From contig SDUX01000004.1 in the NCBI GenBank assembly GCA_008729055.1, positions 4,976,559 through 5,040,558 on the forward strand: a stretch of DNA of 64,000 nucleotides, written 5' to 3'. The position numbers and the translations under genes were made by a program. The notes beneath the pieces were generated by a model. That model did not search any database. It saw nothing but the letters and a program-made list of their open reading frames with translations, and was not told the origin of the DNA. This document shows positions 21,868-32,580 of the stretch, piece after piece; position 1 is the first letter of the stretch, and each line of letters opens with the position of its first letter. The stretch comes from Pyropia haitanensis. Taxonomy: Eukaryota > Rhodophyta > Bangiophyceae > Bangiales > Bangiaceae.

Positions 21868-24800
21868 AGGGCAAGAATCGTCGACTTGCCCTCGCACACA
21901 GACGACGGGGTCGACCCCCGCGTGTCGAGGAGGACCCCGGGTTCTTGACGCTGTTGCAGGCGGTGGAAGACTTCCAAGGTGCGTGCGTCGACACTGGAGC
22001 CCAGCGGACGGTCATCGGCAAGCAGCAGGCTTATGCGTACCTGAAGTGGGCCGGGTTACAGCGCCGACTGGAGCAAGACAAGACGCCGGAGGTGTACCGG
22101 TTTGGTGGAAGCCGGCATGCAAGCATCGGTACGCTGACTATACGCATTCCGCTCGCGGACGACTACTTCTTAGAGCTGACGGTGGACGTTGTGGACGTGA
22201 ACGTGCCGCTTCTGTTCGGGCTTGACACCCTCGACAAGTTTCACATGTACGCCAACACCGTGCTCAACCGACTCGTGTGCGAAGCTTACTCAGTGACGAT
22301 GCCGCTCGTGCGAAAGCTTGGACATGTCTACTACGTCTGGGAGCACAACGTGCTGTACACCATGCCGGAACTACGCAAGATGCACCGACACTTCTTCCAT
22401 CCGCAGCCGGACCGCCTGTATGCCGTCATCAACAAGGCCGGAGGTGAACACGCCAAGCCAAGCACCCTGAAGCAGCTGCAGGAGGTTTCCAGCACGTGCG
22501 ACTTATGTCAGCGACTCTCGAAGGAGCCAAGCAGGTTCCGAGTGGCTCTGCCTCCTGAGGATATTATCTTCAACCGGACGGTGCTTCTAGACATCATGTA
22601 CCTCGATGGGAAGCCGCTCCTGCATGTGGTCGACAAGGACACGCTCTTCAGTGCAGCCGTGTTCCTCTCAAGCGGCGAGTCTACGGAGGACGTCTGGCGG
22701 GCATACGTACGTTGCTGGGTGACCCCGTACATCGGCTACTCAGACTTCATGCACACCGACCAAGGGCCACAGCTGGCGTCTGACGAATGGAAGGCGCTAC
22801 AGCAATCAGTGGGCATCAAGCGATTGGAGTCAGGCGTGGAGTCGCACAACTCCCTTGGTGTCGGCGAGCGCTACCATGCCTTCCTTCGGCGCATCTACTG
22901 GCGCGTACGGGCTTCTCACCCTGACTTGCCTGCAGAGGATGCTTTGGCGCTCTCCGTGTGGGGGATGAACCAGACGGCTGGACCAAGCGGGCTCGTTCCG
23001 ACTTTGCTGGTGTTTGGAGTTCTTCCTCGGATGCCCGTAGCCCCGATCAACCTTCCTGCTCAACGAGACCGCGTCATGGCGATGCACGCCGCCCGCCAAG
23101 AGATGGCAAAGCACGTAGCCAAGTCGCGTCTGGAGCGCGCCGTGCGCAGCCGCGTCCCAGGCGCTGCCGATGCTGTCATCCGAGCGGGCATGTCCGTGCT
23201 TGTCTACCGCGAGAAACCCGTCGACAAGTGGACGGGACCGTACCAAGTCCTGTCTACCGATGGTAAGCAGGTGTGGCTCAACGTCGGCAACTCCGTGAAG
23301 CTCTTCTCCGTGGACAAGGTAAAGGAGTACCGGCAGGAAGAGGCTGGCACGACGGCTGCCACACTGGAAGATGCTACGACACCGACACCGGACCCACCTC
23401 GTGTTCGCGACGTCGTTGAAGTCGCTGAGGACGGACAAGTGGCGCCGACGGCAACGGAAGCTGCTGCAGAGCACCCGGCAAGGGCGATTCCGCGGGCAAC
23501 AGAAGTCTTCGTGACGGAAGTGCTCAAGCCTGGCGACGTGCGTATATCTTCGCAGATCATCCAAGGCGCACGCCAAGCGGAAGCAGAGGGACTCCTGAAG
23601 CGGAAAGTGTGGGTTGCTGTCAAGCGCAATGACCTTCCTCGTGAAGCCAACATCCTGAGTGGACGCTTTGTCCACGCCCTGAAGCACGTCGGCACATCGA
23701 AGGAGAAGGGCAAGAGTCGCTACGTGGTGCAGGGACACCGGGACAAGGCCAAGCCGTTCGTGGTGCACAACCTGTCTACACTACGACAGCGCTCGACCAA
23801 GATTATCGTGTCCACCAGTGCTGTTCGCGGCTTCAGGATCTTCTCGCACGACGTCAACCAGTCGTACCTTCAGAGCAAGGACAAGTTGAGTCGACCGGTG
23901 TACCTCGCCCCACGCGAGGAGGACCGAGCCATATTGGGCGTTGCTGAGGGTGAAGTGCTGCGCATCCTCAAGCCCTTGTACGGTCTCTGTGACGCGGGCG
24001 ACTACTGGAGCGCGACAATGACTTCCCATGTCGAGGACGACCTCTCCATGTCGCCGCTTACGGGAGACCCGGCTCTGTACGTCAAGGATGGAGAAGACGA
24101 TGTCGACGGACTTCTTGGCTCGTACGTGGACGACATGCTGCTTGGTGGAAATGAGGAGTTCCAGCGGCTGACCGAGAAGACGCTGACCCACTTTGACTCC
24201 AAGCCGCGTGAATGGGACAACACGGAGTTTCTGGGCGTCCAGGTGCGCACACTCACTACGCCCTGGCGGCACTTCACGCTGAGTCAGCCGGAGTACATCA
24301 AGCTGGTGCGCATCATGCCGACGGACATCACCTATGACGAGTTCGTCTCCGTCCGAGCTTCCTTTGCATGGCTGGCGCATAGCCGCCCGGACCTGTGCGC
24401 TGCCATCAACCGTGCGGCTCAAGTATCATCTAAGACCTTTGCCAGACGTCACGTGCAGGAGCTGAACAAGGCTATCAAGTACGCTAGGTCAACGGCAGAC
24501 CTAGTGCTGTCATACCGGCCGCTGGACCGAACCACCCTGCATCTGCGCGTGTACGCCGACGCTTCCTTTGCGTCGAACGACGACAACTCTTCACAGCTAG
24601 GCTTTGTCATCCTGCTGTGTGACGCTGCGGACCGCTGTCACGTGCTAGCCTACTCAAGCAAGAAGTCCCGTCGCGTCGTGCGCTCCATCATGGCGGGTGA
24701 GGTCTACGCGTTTGCCAACGCGTTCGACGAAGCCTTCATCATCAAGTATGACCTGGAGCGTCTGTACAAGCAACCGGTACCGTTGACGATGCTAACGGAC

Positions 24801-25091
24801 TCCAAGCAGTTGTTTGACGTCATCACACGTGCTTCACATACGACGGAGAAGCGGCTCATGATCGACATTGCTGCTGCACGGGAGGCCTACAACCGCAAGG
24901 AGATCTCCAACGTCGGCCTGGTCAAGTCGGCGAACAACCTTGCGGACGGGCTGACGAAGCCGGGTTTCTGCATGAGTCTTGACGACGTCTTGCGGACGTC
25001 GGTGGACCGGCAGCCTGTGGAGCAGTGGATCATCCGGACGCCGGAGAAGGCGGAACCGCAGCGCTCGGATAAGGAAAAGGTGGGAGTGTGA
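21849..25091 (+). CDS. pol: Copia pol polyprotein (protease, integrase, RT, RNase H)
   Basis: The frame is open from 21849 and has no early ATG; it is one base back relative to gag, so it is probably made as a gag-pol fusion. The aspartic protease has FQGACVDTGAQRTVIG. Integrase has a zinc-binding HH-CC unit (MHRHFFHPQPDRLY...STCDLCQ) and the acidic triad in LLDIMYLDG, MHTDQGPQLAS and LGVGERYHAF. Reverse transcriptase shows FSHDVNQSYLQ and the active site SYVDDMLLGG. RNase H shows VYADASFASND, IMAGEVYAFA and MLTDSKQLFD, then the conserved SANNLADGLTKP. The stop codon is TGA at 25089-25091, lying inside the first bases of the 3' LTR. All catalytic residues expected for activity are visible. 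Confidence 0.95.
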   Translation, partial: RPGFCVEGKNRRLALAHRRRGRPPRVEEDPGFLTLLQAVEDFQGACVDTGAQRTVIGKQQAYAYLKWAGLQRRLEQDKTPEVYRFGGSRHASIGTLTIRIPLADDYFLELTVDVVDVNVPLLFGLDTLDKFHMYANTVLNRLVCEAYSVTMPLVRKLGHVYYVWEHNVLYTMPELRKMHRHFFHPQPDRLYAVINKAGGEHAKPSTLKQLQEVSSTCDLCQRLSKEPSRFRVALPPEDIIFNRTVLLDIMYLDGKPLLHVVDKDTLFSAAVFLSSGESTEDVWRAYVRCWVTPYIGYSDFMHTDQGPQLASDEWKALQQSVGIKRLESGVESHNSLGVGERYHAFLRRIYWRVRASHPDLPAEDALALSVWGMNQTAGPSGLVPTLLVFGVLPRMPVAPINLPAQRDRVMAMHAARQEMAKHVAKSRLERAVRSRVPGAADAVIRAGMSVLVYREKPVDKWTGPYQVLSTDGKQVWLNVGNSVKLFSVDKVKEYRQEEAGTTAATLEDATTPTPDPPRVRDVVEVAEDGQVAPTATEAAAEHPARAIPRATEVFVTEVLKPGDVRISSQIIQGARQAEAEGLLKRKVWVAVKRNDLPREANILSGRFVHALKHVGTSKEKGKSRYVVQGHRDKAKPFVVHNLSTLRQRSTKIIVSTSAVRGFRIFSHDVNQSYLQSKDKLSRPVYLAPREEDRAILGVAEGEVLRILKPLYGLCDAGDYWSATMTSHVEDDLSMSPLTGDPALYVKDGEDDVDGLLGSYVDDMLLGGNEEFQRLTEKTLTHFDSKPREWDNTEFLGVQVRTLTTPWRHFTLSQPEYIKLVRIMPTDITYDEFVSVRASFAWLAHSRPDLCAAINRAAQVSSKTFARRHVQELNKAIKYARSTADLVLSYRPLDRTTLHLRVYADASFASNDDNSSQLGFVILLCDAADRCHVLAYSSKKSRRVVRSIMAGEVYAFANAFDEAFIIKYDLERLYKQPVPLTMLTDSKQLFDVITRASHTTEKRLMIDIAAAREAYNRKEISNVGLVKSANNLADGLTKPGFCMSLDDVLRTSVDRQPVEQWIIRTPEKAEPQRSDKEKVGV
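21858..21867 (+). promoter_or_regulatory. candidate -1 frameshift site at the gag end
   Basis: The gag codons GAT TTT GTG TAG contain four consecutive T (21858-21861). A tRNA reading TTT can slip back one base and read TTT again, entering the pol frame, which is open from 21849. The site lies two codons before the gag stop. No classical X-XXY-YYZ heptamer is present, so this would be a single-tRNA slip. Confidence 0.5.
25071..25086 (+). promoter_or_regulatory. polypurine tract
   Basis: AAGGAAAAGGTGGGAG directly precedes the TGTG start of the 3' LTR. This position and composition fit the plus-strand primer. It overlaps the last codons of pol. Confidence 0.8.
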
Positions 25092-25659
25092 ATCCCTTCC
25101 TGATGCTGCTGTCGTCAATTTCGTGCGGCCACGCGCGGCCTCGCTGTCTAACACGGTGGCGTCATCCCCGCTGTGTACCCTGTCACCACGCGACACTTCT
25201 AGACGGATCTGGATGTCGCTGGTGCTGCTGACACGATTGTCGTGCAATCGATTTGACGCCGACATGTCATTGCTGTAAGCTGATGAAACGCGATGGAACT
25301 GTCCATACCATGCCATCAACTGATGTCATCCTCGATGGCACACAATGGCCGCGCTGGCGATTACCGCTGAATCCTCGCGCCGCGCTGTCTGATTGATTTG
25401 CTTGTGTGCTTTGCTTTCCCTGGGGGGTGTGGAGTGCCTGGTCGCGCCTGTGGCGAGCTGCTCCGCGCCTATATAAGCGCTCCCTCGCATCGAGTAGCGA
25501 GGGGGGAGCGCAGAGAGACAAGACGAAGTGGGATCATTGCATAGACTCGTGCTTGGGTGTGCTCGGACGACGGCTACCCTCTGCTCGATTGCCCGGTCGG
25601 TTCGAAGGCCGTTGACCCCGCTACGTTATTCTACATACTAGTTTGGTGATCCTACCACA
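25087..25659 (+). repeat. 3' LTR
   Basis: 573 bp, identical by reading to the 5' LTR, followed by target duplicate GTCAT at 25660-25664. Its TATA box is at 25470. It includes the last five bases of pol. Confidence 0.97.
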
Positions 25660-25664
25660 GTCAT

Positions 25665-27989
25665 AGTCTCGACTGGAAATTGACTACCTTGGTATAACAT
25701 GTCGTATCCGGCTGAGTGGATGATGGAGACGTTGCCAGCCAGTGTTCACCCGGGCCCTGCGCAGTGGGCTCTAAACCGGGATCCATGCAGTCGGCTCTTC
25801 AAGCCGGAAGGGCTTGAACAAACCTTGATTTTCCTTGAAGTGGTCGCACGCGCCGCGGCGGCCGCCGCCCCAACTGAGTGGATTAGAGGCCGATCCTCAC
25901 ACTTAAAAGGTTGACAAATACGGTAAAGTATATTGAAGGGAGGTGATGGGTTCCCTGCAAAGGAGCATCCAATTGGCTGTCAAGTTTCGGTAACTCTCCA
26001 TCACAGTCCTCGCGGGGACCACGACGGCCATCCCTGAGCGGCCGACAATCCATCTCCATGGCCCGGCTGATGACGCCACAGAGATGCACGGTAACACTGG
26101 CGTACTACCACCGCATCGCGGGCATGAGGCTTTAGTGACCACAGAGGCAGCGGCAGCGACTGCAGCGGCAGCGGCTGCAGTTGCGGGGGGCGCCGCGCTG
26201 GCGGCGCCAGTTGCCACTGCCGCCGACGTCCACGTTCCCGCCCTCCCGTCCCCCCTGCCGCCCGCCGGCTCTAGTCCGCATCGGGCCGCGACGGCGGCCG
26301 CGGCGGCGGCCGTGGCCGCGGCTGGTTTTGGCCCCTGTTGTCTATTACTGCCGCGAGTCTCGGCGCAAGTGCTTCGGGTGCCTGTCAGTGTCGTCGGAGA
26401 GAAGCAAGCCGACGGTTGGGAGCGTACTGTACCGCGTAATTGAAAAAAAAACTCTCAGGAAGATCTGCAGGCCGCCGAGATACGGCGTGCGCCTCACGTG
26501 ATCAACTCCAGCGAGCTGCATAAATGACGGGATACAATCCCAGAAACATGGGACTTTTCGGGTGAAACGGGGGCTACAAGCTCTTGTCGATGCTGTACTT
26601 CTATTAGGAGAGCGTGATCACGCTTAATACGGCGCGAGAGCTGTGTGCATTAGCACTTGAAGAAAGCTTGATAAACCTTGAATAATTGGTCATGACCTGG
26701 GTGGACATCATCGTTCAGTACATCACTGTATAGCCCGCACTGAGACGCACCTTGTGGTGTATCGCAACCCCATGTCCGAGCAGGTGTTCATAATGACTTC
26801 AAGGTTGATCACGTTTTCTTCAACAAATCGGCCTTTACGGGGTCTCTAGGGCACTTCATGATCGCCCTGGATCGTGATTTCTGCAAGGTTCTGCTTTTGA
26901 AAAGCGCTTGAAGAGGATCCCGCAACAAAGCCCACTGCGCTGGACGTTGATGCTGTTGCTGTTGTCCCAAATTTGGCGGATGTGCATGTGTGCAACTGCA
27001 CAACGTAATTGACCAATGATATGCCTCAAGGCCAGTTTATCTAACCAATAGCTGCGCAGTATCGTGCTCAGTTGGCAGCCTTTGCGTCGCAGTCGGTACA
27101 TGGATCTCGCCCAGATATATCCCTGATCGGGACGATTGGCCATACGCTCGCGGCCGGCAATGCCCCGCACGGCGGCGGTCTGGGTGGCGCGGGAACAAGA
27201 ACCGTGGCGGCTGGCCGGCGGGTGTGAGTACACACTCGCCGCCGATTGGCTCGAGCGCCCTGCCCCGTGGCACGACAACCGCGGCCAGCGAGTGAGCGGC
27301 CGTCCCGTGTGCCGCGAGTCTACCCCGCGGCACGGGGGGAGAAGCGTACCCACCCACACGGTCGGGTGGAACACTGGCTAGTAGGGCGCGGCACTGCCTC
27401 GGGCGGCCGCCCGCGGCGCCCACTCTGCTCGTCGCCCACGCTCCCAGTGCACCGACCGCCGTCTTGGACGGTCAGAACGGGCACCTCTGATTGGGTGAGG
27501 TCCCCCCACAACAATGGCGGAGAGCCGCTCCAGAGAGACACAAACCGGAATCCGGGGACACACGGCTCTGGCGGATGAACCGGCGCGCCCCATCCCATCC
27601 AAAGCGAGCGTCGGCGCTGCGCTTTGTGTTTTTTTTTTCCTTCTCCCACCTCTGCTTGTGTGTGCCTTCTGGTGTGGAGCCACCACCACAGGCGGGTGCC
27701 CCCGTTTCCATACTTTTGCCGCACGTTGTTTTTTTTGCTTTTTTTCGCTGCCGCGTGTGCGCCGACCAAGGGGTGCGTGCTGCCCCCCCACCGCCCGCCG
27801 CGCACTGCCGCGCGCCCCGCCGCCGCGTGCGCGGGGGGCAGCGGGCCGGGGTGGCCGCCGCCGCGCGCGCGCGCGCGCCGCGCGCCGCGCCGCGGCCGGC
27901 GCGCCGCGGCGGCCCGTCTGGGCGCCGCCGCGTCGGCGCGGCGGGCTCCCCCCCCCCCCCCCCGCGTCGCCCCCCCCGCCGCCGCCTGT
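25665..27989. other. no supported gene; repeat-rich flank of the Copia element
   Basis: The stretch contains a diverged inverted repeat pair (25758/26942). A short plus-strand frame at 26084-26443 is Ala-rich with no domain. The frame near 26320-26400 with Cys residues is too short to classify. From 27600 to 27990 the DNA changes to T tracts and then CG/C tracts. No RNA gene seen. Confidence 0.4.
25758..26942. mobile_element. candidate non-autonomous element bounded by an inverted repeat
   Basis: The plus strand at 25758-25828 and the reverse complement of 26882-26942 share ordered blocks: GCGCAGTGGGCT, CGGGATCC, CTCTTCAAG (TCTTCAAG in both) and AACCTTG, with spacers of different length. The arms face inward across about 1.1 kb. 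No transposase is encoded. No flanking target duplication could be found, so exact ends and class are open. Confidence 0.35.
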
Positions 27990-29358
27990 ATCGTCAGCTG
28001 CCCATGAAAGCCCATCCAAAGCCTGGTTTGGATGGGACCTGGATGGGAACTGGATGGGCCTCAGAAGCCCCATCGAAGCGCCTTTTCGATGAGCCTTCGA
28101 TGGCATCTCGATGGGGACTCACTTGGATGGGCTCGATGGGGTTTCCCATCGAGCAAAAGACTCGAGAGAACTGGCCAACAGGCTATATTTATTGAGCTAT
28201 CTCGAGCACAAATGTGACGTTTCCACGAAAAGACTGCTGCCTTTTCTTCTGCACGTGTCATTGGACTATAAACCCTGGTGACAGCGTCTCATCAGCCAAT
28301 AGACGGCGTGATTGAATCGAAAGACTGGAAAAAATAATTGTTCATAGGTGTGTCGATCTTGCGCCACCCGGTAATATCGATCGCCTTCGCTGTCAGTCAT
28401 CCGCTGGGGCACTCCCTCAATGAACCACTACACTACCACTCGCATTTATTGTCTCGCGTACGGCACGGCTTCTGCATTATATATAGTCTCACTATACACT
28501 GCGATTGAAGTACCCGTTATTGTGTTGAGCGGCGTAGAAGTGCCGCGGTACGCAACGGCATGGTCGCTCTTTGCTGATCCTGTTCAAAACTGTTGCTCCT
28601 GTCTTTCAGTGGAAGCGGCCCACGAAGTTGACTGTCGCTGTAACTCGGTCTTGCCGCGACCTCAGCCACATGTTCTATCGCTGTCTCTGTCGGTGCCTTT
28701 GGCGTACCAGATCTGACTCTGAGCATACTCATCGCACCAGAGAGACACCGAGTGCGCCGGAGCCTCTTTCTGGTAAAAGACAAGGAGCATGCATGGTGCC
28801 GAGAGCAGGCTTGTTCCAGGGCCCGAAGGACGAAGGAAGATCGTTTTCGCCCTGACGCCGACTCCGCGCCAAGGTGCGACTCCATGCGCGTTCGTCGCTT
28901 CTTACAGAACATGAAATCAATGAAACGTCCAATCGAGGTTCGTGACCTCGGCCTTTTCGCGCCGAGAGGCTCAGGGAGGTCCCCTGTGCGGACAACGGCG
29001 CGCCGCTGTCGCAACACAGGTCATTGTTTGCTCCAACCTGGCTGGAAGTGGCCGTTGTTTCAACATTTCTGGAGGAGTCCTTGTGAGGTTGTTGATCCAT
29101 CCAATCAGAGAGCGTCTAGCAGCGTGGATCTCGCGCCTCTTGCGGTGTCCCGAGACTGTTGCGGGGCACGTGAGACAAAAGCCCATCGAACGCTGTGTTC
29201 GCTTCGGGCCCGGCCCCGTCGAGAGTCCCATCCAAAGTGCGCTTTCGATGGGCTTTTGGATGGGCTGGAAACGCCCATCGAAACGGGCCTTCGATGGGCC
29301 GATGGGGGTGGATGGGGTTGGATGGGAACTCGATGGGGTTTAGGTGGGAACTGACGAT
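27990..29358. mobile_element. candidate DNA transposon (MITE-like, ~1.37 kb) with GATGGG subterminal repeats
   Basis: The left end reads ATCGTCAG..CCCATG and the right end, reverse-complemented, reads ATCGTCAG..CCCACC; 18 of the first 27 positions match. Both ends carry many copies of GATGGG/CCCATC in both orientations (28011-28160 and 29227-29340), often as CCCATCGA or CCCATCCAA. The roughly 1.05-kb interior is more AT-rich than the GC tracts outside and has no transposase. Clustered short subterminal repeats behind short inverted ends are typical of hAT- or Mutator-like families. No clear target duplication is visible, because the flanks are simple GC sequence. Confidence 0.55.
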
Positions 29359-29435
29359 CCCCGCGCCGCCGCCGCCGCCGCCGTGCGGGCGGGCGCTGCC
29401 GCCCGCCGCCCCGCCGCTCGTCCCCGCTGACGTGG

Positions 29436-29467
<32 letters not shown>

Positions 29468-29918
29468 GGCGGCGGCCGCGCGTGCGCCGCGGCCGCGGCG
29501 GCGGCGGCGGCGGCGGCACGGCGGCGGCCGCGCGCGGCGGCCGCCCCCGCTCCCCCGCCCCTGCTCTGGTGTGCCCGCGTGGCGGCCGCTCTGGGCGGGC
29601 TGTCTTGCCGCCGCGGGACGGCCCGCCCGTGGCGGTAGCGCCCGACGCCGTCGGCCTGCTGCGGGCAGTCGGTGGCGTGCCTCCCGACGCCGTCCCCGCC
29701 CGCCCTGCCCGCCCTCTTGTCCGACTGCTGGGTGCTGTGGTGGCGGCGGCAGCGCCCGCCTCCGCGTCCCCTTTCCCATCCCCTGCCCATACCCCGCGCG
29801 CGCTCACCGCTCATCCCCCTCGCTCTCCCCAGTAGCTGCCTCTGTATACACCCCCGCCTGTTTTTGCTCTTCCTTCCTCGCCGCTTGCGCCCGCCGTCCG
29901 CCGCCCAACGGCGGCGCC
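29359..29918. other. 5' flank of the channel gene
   Basis: A GC-tract region is followed by a pyrimidine-rich leader (29800-29900) with GTATACACCC near 29844. Open frames here are low-complexity and on both strands. No gene assigned. Confidence 0.4.
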
Positions 29919-30640
29919 ATGGCCGGCCGCTTCCACGACCCGGCGCTCGAGTCCTACGTCGAAGCCGCGCTCGTCAACTCCGAGGCGACCCTCCACGCCG
30001 CCGTCGCGATTGGCCGCGCCGTCGCCCGCGCGGGCGACCGCGTCGAGGCGCTCGCCGCCGCCGCCGACAGTGCCGCCGCCGCCGCCGCCGCCGCCGCCGA
30101 CAGTGCCGCCGCCGCCCCCGCCGCCGCCGCCACCGCCACGGCCGCCGCCGCCGTGACCGACGGCCACGCCACCCCCACCACCCATGCCGCTGCCGCCGCC
30201 GCGGCGGCTGCCCATGTTGCCGCCGCCGCGGACGAGCGGCTGCGGGAGCTGCTGTCGATCGCGCCGGGCTTGACCGACCCGGCGGAGGTGCTCGACCAGG
30301 TCGCCGGCGTGCGCGCGCGGGTGGTGGCGGAGGCGGCCGCGCTGGCGGCGGCGGTCACCGCGATGGCTGGTGGAGAGCGTGGGCAACGTGCCGCGGCAGC
30401 GGGCGGGCCGGTGGGGAGCCGAGCGGCGCTCCTGGGGTGGGGGTCCCCGCCGGGGGGGGTGCCACCGTGGCGGGCGGTGGGGGTGACGGCGGCGCGTCGG
30501 GGGGGGGGGTGGCGGCAGCAGTTACGCGTACACGGCTGTGGACTCGGAGACGGGGGCCACCGTGGGGGACTTGGCGGGGCCATTGGGAGGGGGCGGGCAG
30601 GTGGGCGCCCGTCCGTGGCCGTATGGTAGCAGCGCTAGCA

Positions 30641-30696
<56 letters not shown>

Positions 30697-32580
30697 ATTG
30701 GCGGCATCGGTTTTGGTCGCCGGGCGCGGTCGGCCAAGCCCCGCTCCTGGGTCCCGTTTCTTGCCTGGCCGCGCCGCCCGTCGGCGGCGGGCCGCGCCCG
30801 GCATGCCGACGGCGGCGGCGGCTGGCGGGGCTTCTCCGCCCCCTTTATGCGGCAGGTCACCCAGTCGGTCGTCCTCGCGTCGGCGCTCACGTGGCTGCTG
30901 TCGCTGCTCGGCGTCGTTGGCGGCATCGTCGGCCTGAGCTTGGCGTACGCGGAGAGCCAGCGCAACCCAGTCCTCGTCCGTGACGTGGTCGTCCACCCGA
31001 CGCTGCCGCTGCCGGTCATTACGATGTGCACGTCCATCCTGGGCGTGCCCGCCTTTTCGAATTTCCCCACCGCCGAGTACCCGGGGCAGCCGCTCTTCAC
31101 CGCCCGCTCTGTGGGCGACGCGACGGGCGACATGGCGGTGTACCCAGAGAGCCTGGCGGTGGTGGAGGAGCTGTCCATTGGGCCTGCCGACGCCAACTGC
31201 GGCGCGCCGACCGCACTGCGCTACATGGACGCCGCCGCCCTCAACCGCATGACGGGGGTGCCGTCGATGAAGGGCGGCCGCTCCGCGCCGCTGGCGCCGC
31301 CCCCCGCCAGCGGCGTCGGCGCGCCCGTCAACTTTTCCGCGGGCGTGCCGTACCCGGGCCTCGGCCTCGGCGAGGCCAACCGGACGGCCGAGGAGGTGGC
31401 GGGCCTCTGCGGCGCGTGCTTCCGGCTCGGCTCCAACCCGCGGATTGTGCTGAATGGCACCGCCGCGGCGGCGGGCCGGGACGTGGTCGTCCAGGCGGAG
31501 CTGGTCACCGCCAACGTCCTCGAGTCGTGCGTCGTCAAGCCGATGAACACGCCGCTGGAGCGGGTGCTGACGATGGTGGACCAGATCCTAAAGTACTCGC
31601 CCGCCCTCCAGGCGGCGGGCGTCCTCGACTTTGACGAGGCCGACCCGATGGGCGGCTACATCCCGAGCCCGGACGGCGACAAGTGGGACCGTTTCAAGTG
31701 GCTCCGGCCGCCGGCGTACGACACGGACGTGGAGCTGCAGGTGCTCGGCGCCAAGTCGGCGTACCTTGACTTTTTGTGCAACGTCTACCTCTTTTCGGGC
31801 TTTTTTTATCCGGCCCCGCCCGGCACGGGCGTGCGCTTTAGCCTCGACTGGCGGGGGCCGTCGTACCCCAAGTGGCGGAAGACCGGCAGCGGCCCCTACT
31901 TTCAGACGCAGTCCCTCCTCCGCACCGCCGTGACGCAGCTGCGAAGCAGCAGGCCCGACGCGTGGCTCCTCGACCTCAACACCCCGCTCGGCCCGCCGCC
32001 GGCTGGGCTCGCGCCGCCGCCCCACATTGACGAGGACACGTACCCGGTGTGGCGGCACTCACGGCTGGGGCCCATCTACACCAACTATGTGGGCGTGTAC
32101 GTGCAAGAGCCGGCGGGCGGCGGGGGGGCGGTGGCGCCGGCGGCACCCGCCGCGGACGCCGGCCGCGCGGCCGTCCCCGTGCCACAACCAACGCCCAACC
32201 TGGTGCACCTGGTGCAGCGCGTGCAGGCCGGGTCCACCATTGTGCGGATGCGGCTCAAGCGGACCGCCGCCTATGGCGTCGGCGAGCCGCGCTACACCGC
32301 CGCGCGGGTGGACCGGCTGCTGCTGTCCGAGGCCAACGCGCTCGCATCGCCGTTCAACAGCAGCTACTCGTCGTGGCTGCTCGAGTTTGGCCTCGACAGC
32401 TTTTTGGTGGAGACGTTTACGCCCCGCGCGTCGTTTAGCGCCAGCCTCTTTGTGGCCGACGTGTTCAACGTGGTCGGCGTCTTTACGGGCCTCAGCTTGT
32501 ACACGCTGCTGGTGCTGCCGGGCACGCTGCTGCTGGCGCGGAGCGTGCGGGCGCGGCAACGTCAGCTGGAAGAGGCGTAG
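29919..32580 (+). CDS. DEG/ENaC (ASC)-family ion channel subunit, one frame break near the N-terminal linker
   Basis: Members of this family are trimeric sodium/cation channels with two membrane helices and a large extracellular domain. From ATG 29919 (MAGRFHDPALESYVEAAL) an Ala-rich helical N-terminal part runs to about 30380. The frame must then shift to join GGSSYAYTAVDSETGATVGD; G runs at 30456-30463 and 30499-30509 are the likely points, a short intron being the alternative. Next come a poly-Gly tract (30641-30695) and WRGFSAPFMRQ before TM1 (VVLASALTWLLSLLGVVGGI). VVVHPTLPLPVITMCTS matches the conserved post-TM1 F/LPAVTICN segment. The extracellular domain (about 500 residues) has several Cys and glycosylation sites. 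Pre-TM2/TM2 is ADVFNVVGVFTGLSLYTLLV, equivalent to the GLFLGASILT selectivity-filter helix, including G-x-S as G-L-S. The C-tail is short and basic. The family call rests on TM1, TM2 and the post-TM1 motif. Confidence 0.75.
30641..30695. repeat. (GGC)n tract coding poly-Gly
   Basis: About 18 uninterrupted GGC units within the cytosolic N-terminal part of the channel protein. Confidence 0.9.

Larger units (their letters stand above)
19238..25659 (+). mobile_element. complete Copia (Ty1/copia) LTR retrotransposon
   Basis: The element is 6422 bp. It has two 573-bp LTRs that read identically, starting TGTG and ending CACA, and a 5-bp target duplication GTCAT on each side (19233-19237 and 25660-25664). 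Between them lie a 524-bp leader, gag, and pol in the order protease, integrase, reverse transcriptase, RNase H, which defines the Copia superfamily. A purine-rich tract directly abuts the 3' LTR. All catalytic motifs are present and no internal stops occur in gag or pol. Identical LTRs imply a very recent insertion. Codon use is less GC-extreme than the neighbouring genes, as expected for a mobile element with its own history. I did not recognise a primer-binding site matching the usual initiator-Met tRNA 3' end directly after the 5' LTR. Confidence 0.97.

Noticed and set aside
26084..26443. Short plus-strand frame with Ala tract and a few Cys
   Set aside because: Lies between candidate inverted repeats, lacks a domain, and its frame does not fit a known transposase.
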